Assembly (NCBI GenBank): GCA_013400115.1
Contig: VXBP01000332.1
Location: forward strand, 1-64,000
Length of the DNA stretch: 64,000 nucleotides
Direction: 5' to 3'
DNA from: Rhinopomastus cyanomelas
Lineage: Eukaryota; Chordata; Aves; Bucerotiformes; Rhinopomastidae
The notes under the pieces are model-generated. The model was not told the origin of the DNA. It saw only the letters and a list, made by a program, of their open reading frames with translations, and searched no databases. Below are positions 1-12,108 of this stretch, one piece after another. Every line of letters begins with the position of its first letter. The stretch's first letter is position 1. Position numbers and translations under genes: made by a program.

Positions 1-165
1 GGGTTGTCCAGGGAGGTGGTTGGGGTCCCATCCCTACAGATGTTTAAGGTCAGGCTGGATGGGTCTCTGGCCAGCCTGGTTTAGGGTGGGGTGTCCCTGC
101 CCATGGTGGGGGGTTGGAACTGGATGATCCTGCGGTCCCTTCCAACCCTGAGTGATTCTGATTCC
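1..165 (+). repeat. CR1 LINE 3' fragment (cut by window edge)
   Basis: The sequence matches the CR1 3' region, reading CCTACAGATGTTTAAGG, then TTGGAACTGGATGATCC and CCCTTCCAACCCTGAGTGAT. It ends in degenerate GATTCTGATTCC tail repeats. Confidence 0.85.
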
Positions 166-181
166 ATAACTTCTCTAGTGA

Positions 182-266
182 AGTGATCCTGCTGTGTCAG
201 GGGGATTGGACTAGATGATCTTTCAGGGTCCCTTCCAATCACTAATGATTCTATGGTTCTATGATT
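182..266 (+). repeat. CR1 LINE 3' end, young type
   Basis: It carries the CTGCTGTGTCAGGGGGATTGG motif, GACTAGATGATCTTTC and the terminal AATGATTCTATGGTTCTATG tail. It directly follows another CR1 end of a different type. Confidence 0.88.
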
Positions 267-949
267 ATTTGTAAATTATTCTAGAGCTGGTTTTACTCGT
301 TCTCATACTTTCTGTGCGGGCTGAGAGGAACACATCCAAGTTACACTTGGAAAAATGTGTTTATAGCATTTCTTGCCTTATTTTATTTCAAATCATGTGT
401 AGCTCAATCATACTATCATTTTGGTCTTCTGAACTAGTGGTTCTTACTGCTGAGTGCATCGTCTTCGTCACACAACAGCTAATTGTGTACATACTCAAAG
501 AGCAAAATAAAGTTTGTGAATTCTTTTTTTCTTCTTTTAATAGCAGTAACTCCCACGCGCTGGTACAAGGCTCGGTACTGTGCAAGCAGTTTTTCACTCT
601 TAGAATGCTGCTACTGAAAAGCAGATATTGTGCAAAGTACCATCGATCACTGCCGCAGTTTTATACAGTTTGGCACCATTGTTCTTCGTATAGTGTTGAG
701 TCACATGTGGAACTATAGCACAGCTCGTGAGGGTTCAGCAGGGGGAAAAAGTGTTAGCTTGTGGGGTTTTCTACTCTAAAGAACCCTTATTATTTATAAT
801 ATAATGTCAATGATTTGTTACTTTATAGAAAATATGTCTAATGGGGCCTAATTTCCACGAGAAGTGGTTTATTAAAGTGTTTCAAAGTGAGCATTGTGGT
901 TAGTAATGGTGGAGAGTGGGATGTACTTTCTATAGATCTAGGCTAAGCT
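267..949. other. Non-coding stretch, no feature seen
   Basis: This is AT-rich unique sequence. The frames present lack codon bias or family similarity and I see no splice-framed exon. Confidence 0.5.
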
Positions 950-1290
950 TGATCTCATTAATGTCCATAAATATTTGAAGGGTGGGTGTCAGGAGGATGG
1001 AGCCAGGCTCTTCTCAATGTCATCTAGTGATAGGATGAGGGGCAATGGGTGTCAGCTGGAACATAGGAGGTTCCACATCAATATGAGAAGGAACTTCTTC
1101 ACAGTGAGGGTGACAGAGCACTGGGAAGGGCTGTTCAGAGGGGTTGTGGAGTCTCCTTCACTGGAGATGTTTAAAACCCACCTGGATGTGTTCCTGTGTG
1201 ACTTGGTCTAGGTGATCCTGCTGTGTCAGGGGGATTGGACTAGATGGTCTTTCGAGGTCCCTTCCAATCCCTAATGATTCTATGATTCTA
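950..1290 (+). repeat. CR1 LINE 3' fragment, young type
   Basis: It runs from GATCTCATTAATGTCCATAA through AGGTTCCACATCAATATGAG and GTGACAGAGCACTGGGAAGG to the ATGATTCTATGATTCTA tail. It is nearly colinear with the copy at 6487-6931. Confidence 0.9.
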
Positions 1291-1387
1291 AGCTGATGTT
1301 AAGAGAGTAAAATATTAAAGAAATCTACAAGGCTCTTCTGACAGATGGTCACCTCAGAGGCAGAAGTGGACTCCTGCTTGGTTCCCA

Positions 1388-2110
1388 GTTTATCACCAAA
1401 TTGTGTGGGTGTGTTGGTCAGCTTGAGGTTAAGAAAGCTCTGCAGAGGGACCTGGACAGGATGGATCAGTGGTCCAAGGTCAGTTGCACGAGATTTAAGA
1501 AGACCAAGAGCTGGGTCCTACACTTTGGTCACAACAACCCCATGCAAAGCTACAGGCGTGGGGAAGACTGGATCCAGACCTGCTCTGTGGCAGAGGACCT
1601 GGGGTTTCTGACATCAGCTGAACACAAGCCAGCAGGCCTTATCTTGAGTACTGTGTTCACTTTTGAGCACCTCAATACAAGGATGCTAAGATGCTGGTGT
1701 GGGTCCAGGGAAGAGAAACAAGACTAGTGAAGGTCCTAGAGGACAGGTGTGATGAGGAGCTGCTTCTGGAACTGGGATTGCTGGAGAAAAAGAGCTTTAT
1801 AGCAGCTTTCAGGAGCTCTGCCTGAAAGGACGTTGTAGAGAGGTGGGAGTTAGTCTCTTCTTCCAGGTCACTAGCCACAAGACAAGAGGAGATGACCTCA
1901 ACTTGTGCCAGGGGAGATTTTGATTAGACAACAAGAAAAATATCTTCAAAAGATGAAAGAATGGTCAAGTGTTGGAACAGGCTGCCTGGGGAGGTGATGG
2001 AGCCACTGTCCCTGGGAAATGTTCAGAAAACATGCATATCTGGCTCTCAGAAACATGGTTTAGTGGGCATCGTGGGGTTGCAGGTCGGGCAGACAAGGTG
2101 ATTTGTATCC
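1388..2110 (+). repeat. Decayed CR1 LINE including reverse-transcriptase remnant
   Basis: The translated relic of the RT C-terminal part (RDLDRMDQW, LHFGHNNPMQSYR) can be followed between about 1430 and 1610, with frame breaks. The 3' part (GTGTTGGAACAGGCTGCCTGG) follows. The sequence is much more diverged than the copy at 26815. Confidence 0.8.
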
Positions 2111-2464
2111 TGTTCTCAATGTCTGAGTTCACATTTGTCATTCACTTCCTCGTTGTCAAAAGGAATATTCACCTCTTTGTGGTATGTTTCTTCCAAACAT
2201 CTTGTTCTCAGCAATCTGCCAATGTTTTGTACTCTTTGTGTGGAGTGCTCCTTCTGCTCTAAGACCCTGTGCCAGTTTGGTCAGTGCAGGCTGCTTTTGC
2301 CCTTTTTATTCATTGTGGTATTTGCTGGAACTTCCTGCTCTGGTTCAAGTGTTCTTCATTCTGTTGTTATGAGTGTGCTCGAGGCTGTTGTGAAGTAGAT
2401 ACTGTCTCTTGGAAGTTCTAGAAAGAAGGTTAATGTCTCTTTTGTTGTGTTTCTAATGTGTTTA

Positions 2465-2822
2465 GCCTGAAGAAGAGAAGGCTGAGCCCTTATTGCCCTT
2501 TACAGCTGAGAGGAGGTTGTAGAGAGGCCAGTGTTGGCCTCTTCTCCAAATTAACTGATAGCAGGGTGAAAGGAAATGGCCACAAGTTGCCCCAGCAGAA
2601 GTTCAGATTGGAAATCACGAAAAATTTCTTTAGTGAAAGACAAGTTAAAAATTGGAACAGGCTGCCTAGGGAAGTGGCGGAGTCACCATCCCTGGAGATG
2701 TTCGAAAGTAGATGTGGCACTTTAGGACATGGTCTTGTGCTCATGGAGGTGTTGGCTTGCAGGTTGGGCTTGATGATCTTGGACATCCTTTCCAACATAA
2801 ATGCTTCTGTGACTCTGTGTGA
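2465..2822 (+). repeat. CR1 LINE 3' fragment, older type
   Basis: It contains TGAAGAAGAGAAGGCTGAGC, TTGGAACAGGCTGCCTAGGG, TTGGGCTTGATGATCTTGGA and a degenerate CTTCTGTGACTCTGTGTG tail. Confidence 0.88.
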
Positions 2823-2829
2823 GTGATTC

Positions 2830-5800
2830 TTTTTCTGCCACACAGCTAGGTACTTTACTCAGATCTCATTAAATGTCCAGGCATACATTAGAGTTTCCTT
2901 CTGAGATATCTTTCTTGTGACATCAAACTTATACACCAAGGAAATCACTGAGAAGGCTCTAAATAATTTATCCTCGCTGTATGATCTAAACTACCTCCAA
3001 AACTGTAGTGGTTTTAATTGCATAGGTTATAAAAATGCAAAGGCCTTGAAATAATTTCTGCTAATAGTTTAACAAACTACCCACCGTTGGCTGCTGTTAT
3101 CACTGTATTGTTGCACCCTCCACTCGTTCTGCCACAGCAGTTTCCGTGGCTGTGCTCCTAGGTCTGTGCTGGTGTCCTCCATTGTGCAGCTTCCAGACAA
3201 AGCTATTTTGACCAGCAAGACAGAGCACAGTGGCAGAAATCCCATTCCCTCCCTTCACAGCAGTCAGCAGGGTGCAATATCCTTGGGTGCTAAGCTTCTC
3301 GTGCCAGGGCCTGCAGAGAGACTTTAAACTGTGAGATCAGCCAAGCGCAGCCTCGGCAGCCTGTGGCACAGCAGCATCCTTGACCTCAGCACGCTTAGGG
3401 CTGGGTGGTTTCTGTGCAAGGGTTTGGGTATGGTATGTGGAGCTTGTCCTCTGAGTAACCTGGCTTTTGGGTTTATCTTCTGACTGTCATCCTCCAGAAT
3501 TACAGAACTGATTCAGGACTGGAAGGGACCTCGAAAGATCCCTGTATTATTACCTGAATACACTCCAACCTCTGTTTAGAGGAAGCACTGTCAGATGGAC
3601 AAAAGCTCCATTTGAAATGCTGGACATCTCTGAAGTGACAGATCTGCCAAGTGTTTCCTGCAGACTTATTGATTAGCAGTTAGCTGCTGGTCTTTTGGCA
3701 GAATTACCTTCTCATTGTTGATAACCAAAGGCAGAGCTGGAGATGCAGATTGGACAGGGATCTTTCATTGCCAGCATCTTGAACTGGAGGTTAAACTCAT
3801 GACCTGGACCTCTGCTTTCCAAGGGGCACGCAGATGCCTGTATCTTCTGCCTCATGGATGCAACTGGTGGTCTGGCTCTTGTCCCCACAGAGGGGTAAGC
3901 TTCTTGCACTGCTAAAGTCTTTGGTTGTGGTGAAGGGGTGTCACAACATGGTCTTTATATTGCCTGGAGGTACTTGAATCTTCTGCCTCCTGGACACAGC
4001 TGGAAGTGTGGGTCCCAACATGGGCCTTTGCATCCTCACTAGGGAGGATGCTCATGCTCTTGGTATCATGAGCGGAGTGGGTAGGAGGTGTGGGTCACCA
4101 CCTGGGCTTCTGCCTCCCACAGAGGTGCTTACATCTTGGAGAAATCCATCAGTTTCTGAGATGTGACAAGCTCTGTGAGCAGACTCTCTGCAACTGGAAG
4201 AAATCCTTGCTCTTTTGTGCTCCTCTGACCTGTCACTGTAGATGAACGGTGAAAACTAATCCCAAAGTGGAGATGTTAGACTGACAAGAGTGTTTTAAGT
4301 TGTGGGTGTCTTCTGATTGTAGAGAACTGCAGTTTACGCAGCCTTGAACATCTCTACAACCCCTTTTTTTACTTTTTTTGAGTATCTATTGTCTGCTCTT
4401 GTAGAGCCAGGTCTTCAATTTTGGTTTACTTGTACAAGAGCACAACACAATGGGAAATGGTCTGTTGTCACACTTGTGCCCAAGTGTTTCAGATATTTTC
4501 AGAAATGTTAGCAATTACGTACTTTGTACCCTGAACGTGTTATTTATAGGACTGCAGGGTATTTTGGGATTTTCTGGGAAAAAATTGCTTCTAAAAGCTA
4601 CCAGAGTAACTCCTCTCACTGTGAAATCCATAATGATGGTGGCTCCGAGACCAAGTGAGCTGTTAGAAGCTCTGGTTCACAATACATTATTCACCAGAAG
4701 TAATAACTTACGGCAAGCAGGTACCCAGCCTGCGTTGTGTGCTTCTCTCTAGGACTGCTGCAGCCCTGGAATTTACTTTTCTCCTGCTCTATACAGAGCT
4801 GCCTTGGACATTGAACTCTGAAGTCATGCCCCCCAAACAGTGAATCTGTGCGTTATTTTGGAGAGTTACAAGCACTTTTGATAGTTTTACTTAGTTTTAA
4901 GATCTGAAGAACTCGTCCCTAGTACTTCAGGTTGTGTTCACTGCCATCAGGTGTTTGGCTGGCTGTAGAGTTAAGCTTCTGGTCTCTCAAAAGCCTTGAA
5001 CACTCGTGCACAGTAACATTCTGTAGGACTACGACGCTGTTCAGGGGTTTGTAGCTGTACGCCAGAGTTAGTTGCACCGTGGTCACAATCAGAGTGAACT
5101 TCTCACAGTCACTGTCTTCAGTTAACCTATGAGAACTGTGTTTAAATCTGCAGTTTAGAATTCCTAAATAAATATAATCTGTCTAATCTAGACATTTAAC
5201 TCCTGGTCTAGTAAAACCAGGGGTATTACCAAGCCTTGTTTTAAAGCTGCATGATGGGCTTTAACAGACAATGCTCTACGGCTGCGGGTTTTGTGCTGCC
5301 TGTCATGCCCTGAGCCACGTTCTTTGGACCAACTAGTTCACTGTTCTCACCTCCCTCCTTTCACCATTTCTTTTCCTGCTGATTTTAGGGCTGCATTTCT
5401 CTGTGGTGTCGGAAGAGGACTTTAATTCTGGGTATTCACTTGCGCTGACAAGGAGTTGTTATTTCTCAGGAAAGCCTTGTGAAATCCGCTGTAGGCACTA
5501 GGTATTCGGTGCGGGGTGCGTACAGGTTTTGTCACCTGGCGATTATTCAGGCCCCGTGTGACTAGCAGAGGAGATGAACAATCAATCTTTGTTCCATACA
5601 GGCGAGTTGCATAACTTACAAAGATGACAAATGCTGATGGATCAAGCAGGTGATTTCATTTTTCCTCGTAAAGTACGTGAAATGGTTCAATACAAGTGAT
5701 GGTCCGTCTCGCTTCGCTGTGGGAGGATCCTTTGTGAGATACTCAAGATTAAAACAAACCTGTATGTTCTAGTAGCACAAAGGAACATTTTTCTTTGAAA

Positions 5801-6486
5801 CTGGTGGGTGGATAAAATTCTTTGGTTAAGTTTTTAAAAAACTCTCTGCGGGCTGTGTGGAGAGTTGCCACTCATAGATTTCAGATGCTTCTCATAGATT
5901 CCAAATTTCTGCCATAGCAAGTCCCACTGGTTTCAAGCACAGGCTTTGTTGTTTTCTGTGCGCTCCTTTGTACCCCTCGGCAAGTACAAGCAGTGCCAGC
6001 AATTCTGGAGAACAAGGGAAAGGAGCTGCAAGCCAGGCCTACACTGCTGCATTCCTCTGCAATGGTGGGGCACCGTGTGGGCTTCATGTCAGCTCTTCAT
6101 TGTCAAGCAGGGGCTAGCCCAGTGACCAACACTGTCAGCTGTGCAGAGTGCAAGGCAGCTTGTGCTGTCAAGTGCTTTGGTTTTAATTGCAGTCTTGGGA
6201 CTGGAATTGTTTTCCCACAGGAGGTAACTTTTTTTGGAAGAGCTCTTTTTACGTGTGTATTTCTTTCCTTAAACATGCTCACAAACACACAGCACCTTCA
6301 ACGGCCATACGGCATCTAGGTCCAGAGCTGGCACCTTTTTGTGGGGTATCCCCAAGCAGGTGTCTGTCTGTCTGTCTTCACATGGCACTGGTCAGTGCAG
6401 TTAGATAAAGGCAGCAGATGCCTCGACAGAAAACTTTAGCAGTTACTCCTAACTTCTGAAATCTCTTACAAAGAGATGTTTCTTTA
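2830..6486. other. Non-coding, probably golli-MBP intron
   Basis: No supportable exon was found. A 45-base minus-strand CR1 3' tail scrap sits at about 3497-3541 (ACTGGAAGGGACCTCGAAAG). The rest looks like unique intronic sequence. Confidence 0.5.
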
Positions 6487-6931
6487 GCTTGGAGAAGATC
6501 AGACTGAGGGGTGACCTCATTAATATCTATAAATATTTGAAGGGTGGGTGTCAGGAGGATGGAGCCAGGCTCTATCTAGCGATAGGACGAGGGGCAATGG
6601 GTGTCAGCTGGAATGCAGGAGGTTCCACATAAATATCAGAAGGAACTTGAGCCAGGCTCTATCTAGCGATAGGACGAGGGGCAATGGGTGTCAGCTGGAA
6701 TGCAGGAGGTTCCACATAAATATCAGAAGGAACTTCTTCCTAGTGAGAGGGTGACAGAGCACTGGAACAGGGTGCCCAGGGGAGTTGTGGAGTATCCTTC
6801 ACTGGAGATGTTTAAAACCTGCCTGGATGTGTTCCTGTGTGACTAGGTCTAGGTGATCCTGCTGTGTCAGGGGGATTGGACTAGATGATCTTTCGAGGTC
6901 CCTTCCAATCCCTAATGGTTCTATGATTCTG
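6487..6931 (+). repeat. CR1 LINE 3' fragment with internal tandem duplication
   Basis: A young-type CR1 end running from GCTTGGAGAAGATCAGACTG to the TGGTTCTATGATTCTGTG tail. It holds an exact 87-base tandem duplication (6562-6648 and 6649-6735) that other CR1 copies in the window lack. Confidence 0.92.
6562..6735 (+). repeat. Exact 87-bp tandem duplication inside CR1
   Basis: Two adjacent copies, both starting GAGCCAGGCTCTATCTAGCG and ending ATATCAGAAGGAACTT, are identical over all 87 bases. The related CR1 at 950-1290 has one copy. Confidence 0.95.
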
Positions 6932-9302
6932 TGACCACTGAATTGCAAAAATGCGCATTGCAGCCTGTAGTGTAAAACCCCTTTAGAAGAGGGGAAGAGG
7001 AAATTAAGGCCAGCAGGGAGGCAGCCCACGTGTAACATAGTCCCTCCAGTTCATTTCTTGCATGCTGAATGTGGGGTGACTTTCTGAGTAGATGTAAGAA
7101 AACGAGATGCATTGTACCCCAGTTTTAAACTTCAGTACTGTCTGTAACAGGAGAAGGCAGAGTTGTGCAATTACTGCTGCAGTTCCTGTGGCTTGATATG
7201 CATTGCTTGGCTTGCTTTCATCTCTTTGCCATGGCTGGGATGAACGTGGCTGTTCCAGTGGCTGTTCCAGTGGCTGCCACTACTCGTTTTGCTACTTTAA
7301 GTGAGGGTCTGCATGAAGAGCTACATTTCTTCAGTAAGAATAGTGTGAACAAGATACGTGGACATCAGTAATACAAGGGGTACACGTTTGGGGTAGGCAT
7401 GGTGGTTTTCCTCCATCACTGAGAGAGCAGCCCCTCACTGTGGGTAATGGGATGTTAATGTGTTTCAGCCCCCAGTAACCCAGTGCTTCCTGTTAACGAC
7501 CAGAGTTTGGGCACAGAGCATAACATCAGGTTACTGCTGTGCACACGTCTCTGCCATGCAGATGCTGGGAGCTGTGTGAGCTTTGGTAGGAGGCCTGACA
7601 ACACAGAAGAGTTTTCCAGCAAGAGACCCCACGTGACAGCGTATCAACAACCAGTGACTTGGGAAGCATTACTGCTTTTGACATTGGTACCACAAAACTG
7701 AATTGCCTTCAGTGGGACAATAAGGTCCAACACAGGCAGTAAGTAATATCCTGAGGATTTTTAGGCTGTTCTGATTTTATAGTTGTTCCCTCTCAAATCA
7801 CGTAGGTGTCAGCAACACTAAAAATGATGTGCTGTTTGCTAATGCATGTTTGGTAGTGTGCCACAACCCCAGCCTGGTGTCACGCTCCTGCCTGTTTTCA
7901 CCTGGTTCTCGGCTGGTTGTGTCTGAAGCCGGTATAGCTCTACTGTGGAGCGATACTTAAGGGATGTGTTAATCATGTGACATGTTAAGCACTTTAGGAC
8001 AAGGAAGTCCAGCAGAATTTAGGGGAAAAAAACCCAAAATTAAGATGTTGGTTGCTCCAATGAATTTGCAAACCAATACTTCTTGTTCTATCAGTCCACA
8101 ATCCAACACTACTTCCATAGATTAAATGACTGTCGTTTGTGTTGTGTTCATCAACTAGCTTTTATGCATGGCATCCCTGAAAGGAAAGAGGTGAACCTAG
8201 AAGAGCAGATGATAGTTTCTGGGTACGGGACATCATTTCTTGACCTCAGAACAGCTGCTGCCTTATTGAAAGGTGTGTGTTTATTTTAACCAGAGTGTGT
8301 GGGACCCATGCGAACACTGCTTGTACAAACAGCGCACGTTACTAAGCCCAGTGATAAAACTCTAAAAGCCCTTTCTTGTCCACCAAAGAGTGGGATGATG
8401 ATTTTGATTTTCCTTATGCAGACCAGCAGCGACAGCATGTAGTGAAGAACACTCATGGCATATCACCTCTCTCCTGTCGGCATCCTTCAGGAGAAACCAC
8501 TTCACAGGTAGATTTTTCCCCAGCTGTTAATTCCTGAACTCTGAGAATGATCTTTTGTGTAGCTGAGGGATGTCCTGAAAATGGTATATCTCAAGATAAC
8601 ACCAATTTTCATACACTTGAGGGAGCTGAGAAGACACTGTCACATCAGCTTGGAAGGTGTTTTTATCCCAGTGTCAAAAGAACAGCGCTGCTGTTACAGA
8701 CACCTTTTGGCAGCCAGCAAGTTTTCCATTGACCGGCCCCTCGGAAAACAGTTTGCTTGTCTTTTCAAGAGGGATTTCACTGGGTCTCTTACCTAGTAAA
8801 ACAGCTACTTGTGAGCTGATGCCAGAGTATGTCCAACGTTTGAAGTTTTTCAGCAGATCATGAATACGTTTTACGTTCAGATCAGAAATGAAGCGGCAGC
8901 AGCTGCACGTATTTTTTTTCATACTGTAGTAATTAGTAACCAGAAGAATTTTCATTCTCTTACAGTTGTAATTGTTTTCCTACAGCACAGTTTTATGCTA
9001 CAAAGTACTGTTCTACCCGTGTGAATGTGGTATTTATCTCCTTCAAAACTCCAGCATAAATAATACAGGCAGCGTCACTCTTTTCTCCTGCTAAGCCTGC
9101 AATGACAGGTATTTCCATAATACGATGAGACCTGGCATCTCCCTTCTCTCCATCAAAACCTTTCAGTGTTTTCACATGAGCTCTGCTGCAAGGCCAAGCT
9201 GCTTCCTCAACGGCTGTTCTGCAGCAGGAGAAGGCCAGGGAGGGCTTGGAGAGATGAGGTCTTTCGTGAGTCTGAAAGCAACTGTACCAAGACTTGGTGA
9301 GC
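6932..9302. other. Non-coding, probably golli-MBP intron
   Basis: I recognise no exon or repeat apart from a short GCTGTTCCAGTG direct repeat near 7250. Confidence 0.45.
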
Positions 9303-9310
9303 ATCTAGAA

Positions 9311-9602
9311 CAGGGGTCCTCAAACCCCGGCCCATGGACCAGATACGGCCCCCCAGGGTCTTCAGTGCGGCTTGCCGGTATTTACAAAACCAAGCAGCCG
9401 CAGATGACTTCCTGCCGACCGCACAGCAGGGCTGAGGAGGGGGGTGGTGGCATCAGCGAGGTGGGCGGCTCCCCTGTCTCTCCCTCCCTCCCTCCAGCTC
9501 CCAGGCAGGACAAGCCAGGCAGCACAAACTGTAGCCCGGCCCCCGACACTTGTCTGAGGGACAGTGAACCAGCCCCCCATTTAAAAAGTTTGAGGACCCC
9601 TG
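9311..9602. mobile_element. Non-autonomous hAT (Charlie-like) DNA transposon with intact ends
   Basis: The terminal inverted repeats are CAGGGGTCCTCAAAC at the left and GTTTGAGGACCCCTG at the right, a perfect 15-base match. The flanking 8-base target duplications are ATCTAGAA (9303-9310) and GTCTAGAA (9603-9610), one mismatch apart. These fit the NTCTAGAN target preference known for hAT-Charlie elements. The 292-base, GC-rich interior has no transposase frame. The subterminal CGGCCCATGGACCAGATACG resembles the inner sequence of several vertebrate Charlie MITEs. Confidence 0.88.
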
Positions 9603-9974
9603 GTCTAGAACGAGTAGGTTTTAGTTGGCTTACTGTTTTTCAGACTGGCAGGAGCTCCCAGGGGGCACAGTGCTGCCCACAGAGACTGGCTAGGAACTGG
9701 TGCTCCACAGGACATCAGGGATCCCAGGAATGCAGCATTTGTTGGGCTGCTCTTGTAAAATTTTGAGTGGAAGTTCCGTTGTGTGACCACAGCAATGCAG
9801 TCTAAATGTCTGCTCTAAAATTGTGTTGTGCCTTCACCAACAGCAGCAGGATCCTTTTCAGCAGTCTCAGCCAGTGATCTTTGCTAAGCCAAGGTGGACT
9901 GCAGAACTAAACTCAGTCTTTTGTTCAACTGAGTCCAGAGGAATTGCAGCTCTGCAGAAGGTCTCCAGTTGCAC

Positions 9975-10202
9975 CAAAGGAGGTTTAGATTGGATGTTGG
10001 AAAGAATGTCTTTACTCAAAAGGTTATCAGCACTGGAACGGGTTTTTCTGGGCAGCGGTGGGGTCCTTCTCCTTGTAGGTATTTAAGAGCCATGTAGACG
10101 TGCTTAGGGATGTGGTTTAGTCAATGACTTGTCAGTGTTGAGATGATGATTGGACGCTATGATCTTGAAGGTCTTTTCCAACCCGTGTGATTCTGTGGTT
10201 CT
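9975..10202 (+). repeat. CR1 LINE 3' fragment, older type
   Basis: It contains TTTAGATTGGATGTTGGAAA, GATGATTGGACGCTATGATC and CTTTTCCAACCCGTGTGATTC, ending in a tail of two imperfect 8-mers. Confidence 0.85.
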
Positions 10203-12039
10203 TTCACAGGTGTTTGAGCCTATAATGGCCCAGGTGGGGTTTTTCACTTCTGTATTTTTAGTTCTAAGTTTTAGCTTAAGGAAAGTTGTGCCACAGCAGA
10301 CCCCTTTTTCTCTGCTTTATCAGATCGGTATCGAAGTGTACACAGCTCATCAGGGGAATGGCAACACCCTCTCTACCTTTCATTCCTGTCTGCTAAGAGC
10401 CGTACACGCTCTGTACTGTCTAATGTATGCGGTGAGCGAGGAGAATCAAGAGTGCATCTTGTGCTTAGCAGATGGCTTCTCATTTTTGTGGAGGTTTGGT
10501 CTACAGCTTGAGCTAGCCCATTGGAAAAGGTGACTCTCCTGTGAAGAGGAGTATTCTTCGTTCAGTTACTCTGAAGCTATAGAGAAGGTTTTTCTGGTGG
10601 ATTTTTTTTCCCCCTGCAAGTGCTAAGCAGAAGTGTTACACTCCTGCGAGTCTGTATGATGGGACATGCTGGCATTTCTCTTTGGATTTGTTCTGCTAGC
10701 AACTGGGAAAAGTGTTTGTGTAGAGACTAAGCACACCGGCAGATCGGTTCTGGTTGTGTTCAGAGCTATGACCAACTGTTTGTTTCACAATTATGCTCTG
10801 CGCCATCTATTCCAAAGAGAAATATTTGTTCAGAATTGATTTCCAACAGTTTGACAAGCATCAGACAAACCCAGTAATTAGATCTGCGAAGTGAAACGTC
10901 TGATGGCATCTTGCCTCCTAACTGGTCTCGTGAAGTTAGGCTGAGAGCCATTTGCTGCCTGCGCTTAGTGTAACGGGGCTCAACCAAGCTTTGCCTCTTT
11001 GGAGTTATCGATGCAGATGTCATTCTTGCCTCCCTCTCCCCAAATACTTGTGTGGCGAAGGCTAATGGCCGTGCACACTCCACATTCTGCTGTGAGCTGT
11101 ACAACAGTCCAAACCGAGAGCTGGGCTGTACCTCTCACCGGTGCCCAGGACAGCGTGTGGAACTGCCTCAAGCGCTGTGATCCGTTAACTCCTGTGTTCT
11201 CTAAAGGACATCTGTGCCCTTGTGTGCCGATCCTTTCTCCACACCAATTCACTCGTTTGCATCTGCTCTCTCGTCCCCTCTTCTCCTTCTAGTCTGATCA
11301 TTGGGTGCTCCCTCTGCACGCTAAGTGCACAGCGTCTGCGGTGCCACCTCTAGCAGCAGAAGCCAGGACTGGCCTTGTTGTTTCTGCCAGACGATCTGAT
11401 CCGATCTGCAGGATAAGCAGTTTTTGCTGCGCTCATCTTTGATAGTTGATACAGCTGGGCACAAAATAGTTGCATCTGTTTTCCAAGGAGATTAAGTGTT
11501 AAATTGGCCTGACTTTTATTTGATCCTGGCCTTGGTAATGGGTGTCAGTGTGCAATTACTGCTGCATGGTCAGGCACCTCGTTGACATTGCATCCAGAGC
11601 TCCATTGTCCCACCTACTCAAGAACGCTGGAGTCTGAAGCGAGGTTTGTGATTGTCATGCAGTCACACACTTCCATTTCCATCTACAGACAGAGCTGATT
11701 TGAGGGTCCCAGCAGTGCCTTGTGCTGCATTTGCTATAAAACAACTCTCCAAGGTCTTTTTCCTAGATCGTAACTGCATAAAAAGTAAAGGCACTGTGTT
11801 GGGCAACTGTAATCTTACTGCAGAGCTGGAACCCAGACATCCTCTGCTCATATGTGGTGATGATGGGTGTGCTTCTTCTCCTTTTCATTCTTTCAAATAT
11901 CCTGATATCATCAGGAATTACTGGAAGCCATGTGTTCCAGCAGAGTAGTTTCTCAGCCCCTTCAATAACAGAAGACAAACTATTACCAGTACACGGCACA
12001 GATGTCTTACTGCTACAGCTTACTGAAGAGCCTGAAAAT

Positions 12040-12108
12040 ATAGAATCATGAGGGATTGGAAGGGACCCCGAAAGATCATCTAGTCCAACCCCCTGCCACA
12101 GCAGGATC
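12040..12108 (-). repeat. CR1 LINE 3' end, young type
   Basis: On the plus strand it reads ATAGAATCATGAGGGATTGG, then ATCATCTAGTCCAACCCCCT and GCCACAGCAGGATC. This is the reverse complement of the young CR1 3' end. Confidence 0.88.

Noticed and set aside
2458..2826. Frames inside CR1 3' regions (also at 975, 6548 and 41569)
   Set aside because: CR1 3' ends give similar peptides (SDRTRGNGCQLE..., TRVNGAKLEMG...) in many places. They are repeat shadows.
4450..4752. Open frame starting MGN, considered as golli exon 1
   Set aside because: Only the first three residues fit. The rest has no golli-like composition, and no donor in the right phase was seen.
9301..9610. TCTAGA palindromes flanking 9311-9602 as a recombination site
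   Set aside because: They are explained as the hAT target-site duplication.
9125..9766. 213-codon open frame, the longest intact one in the window
   Set aside because: It runs through the GC-rich hAT element and its flanks on both sides, has no domain, and is explained by low stop-codon density there.
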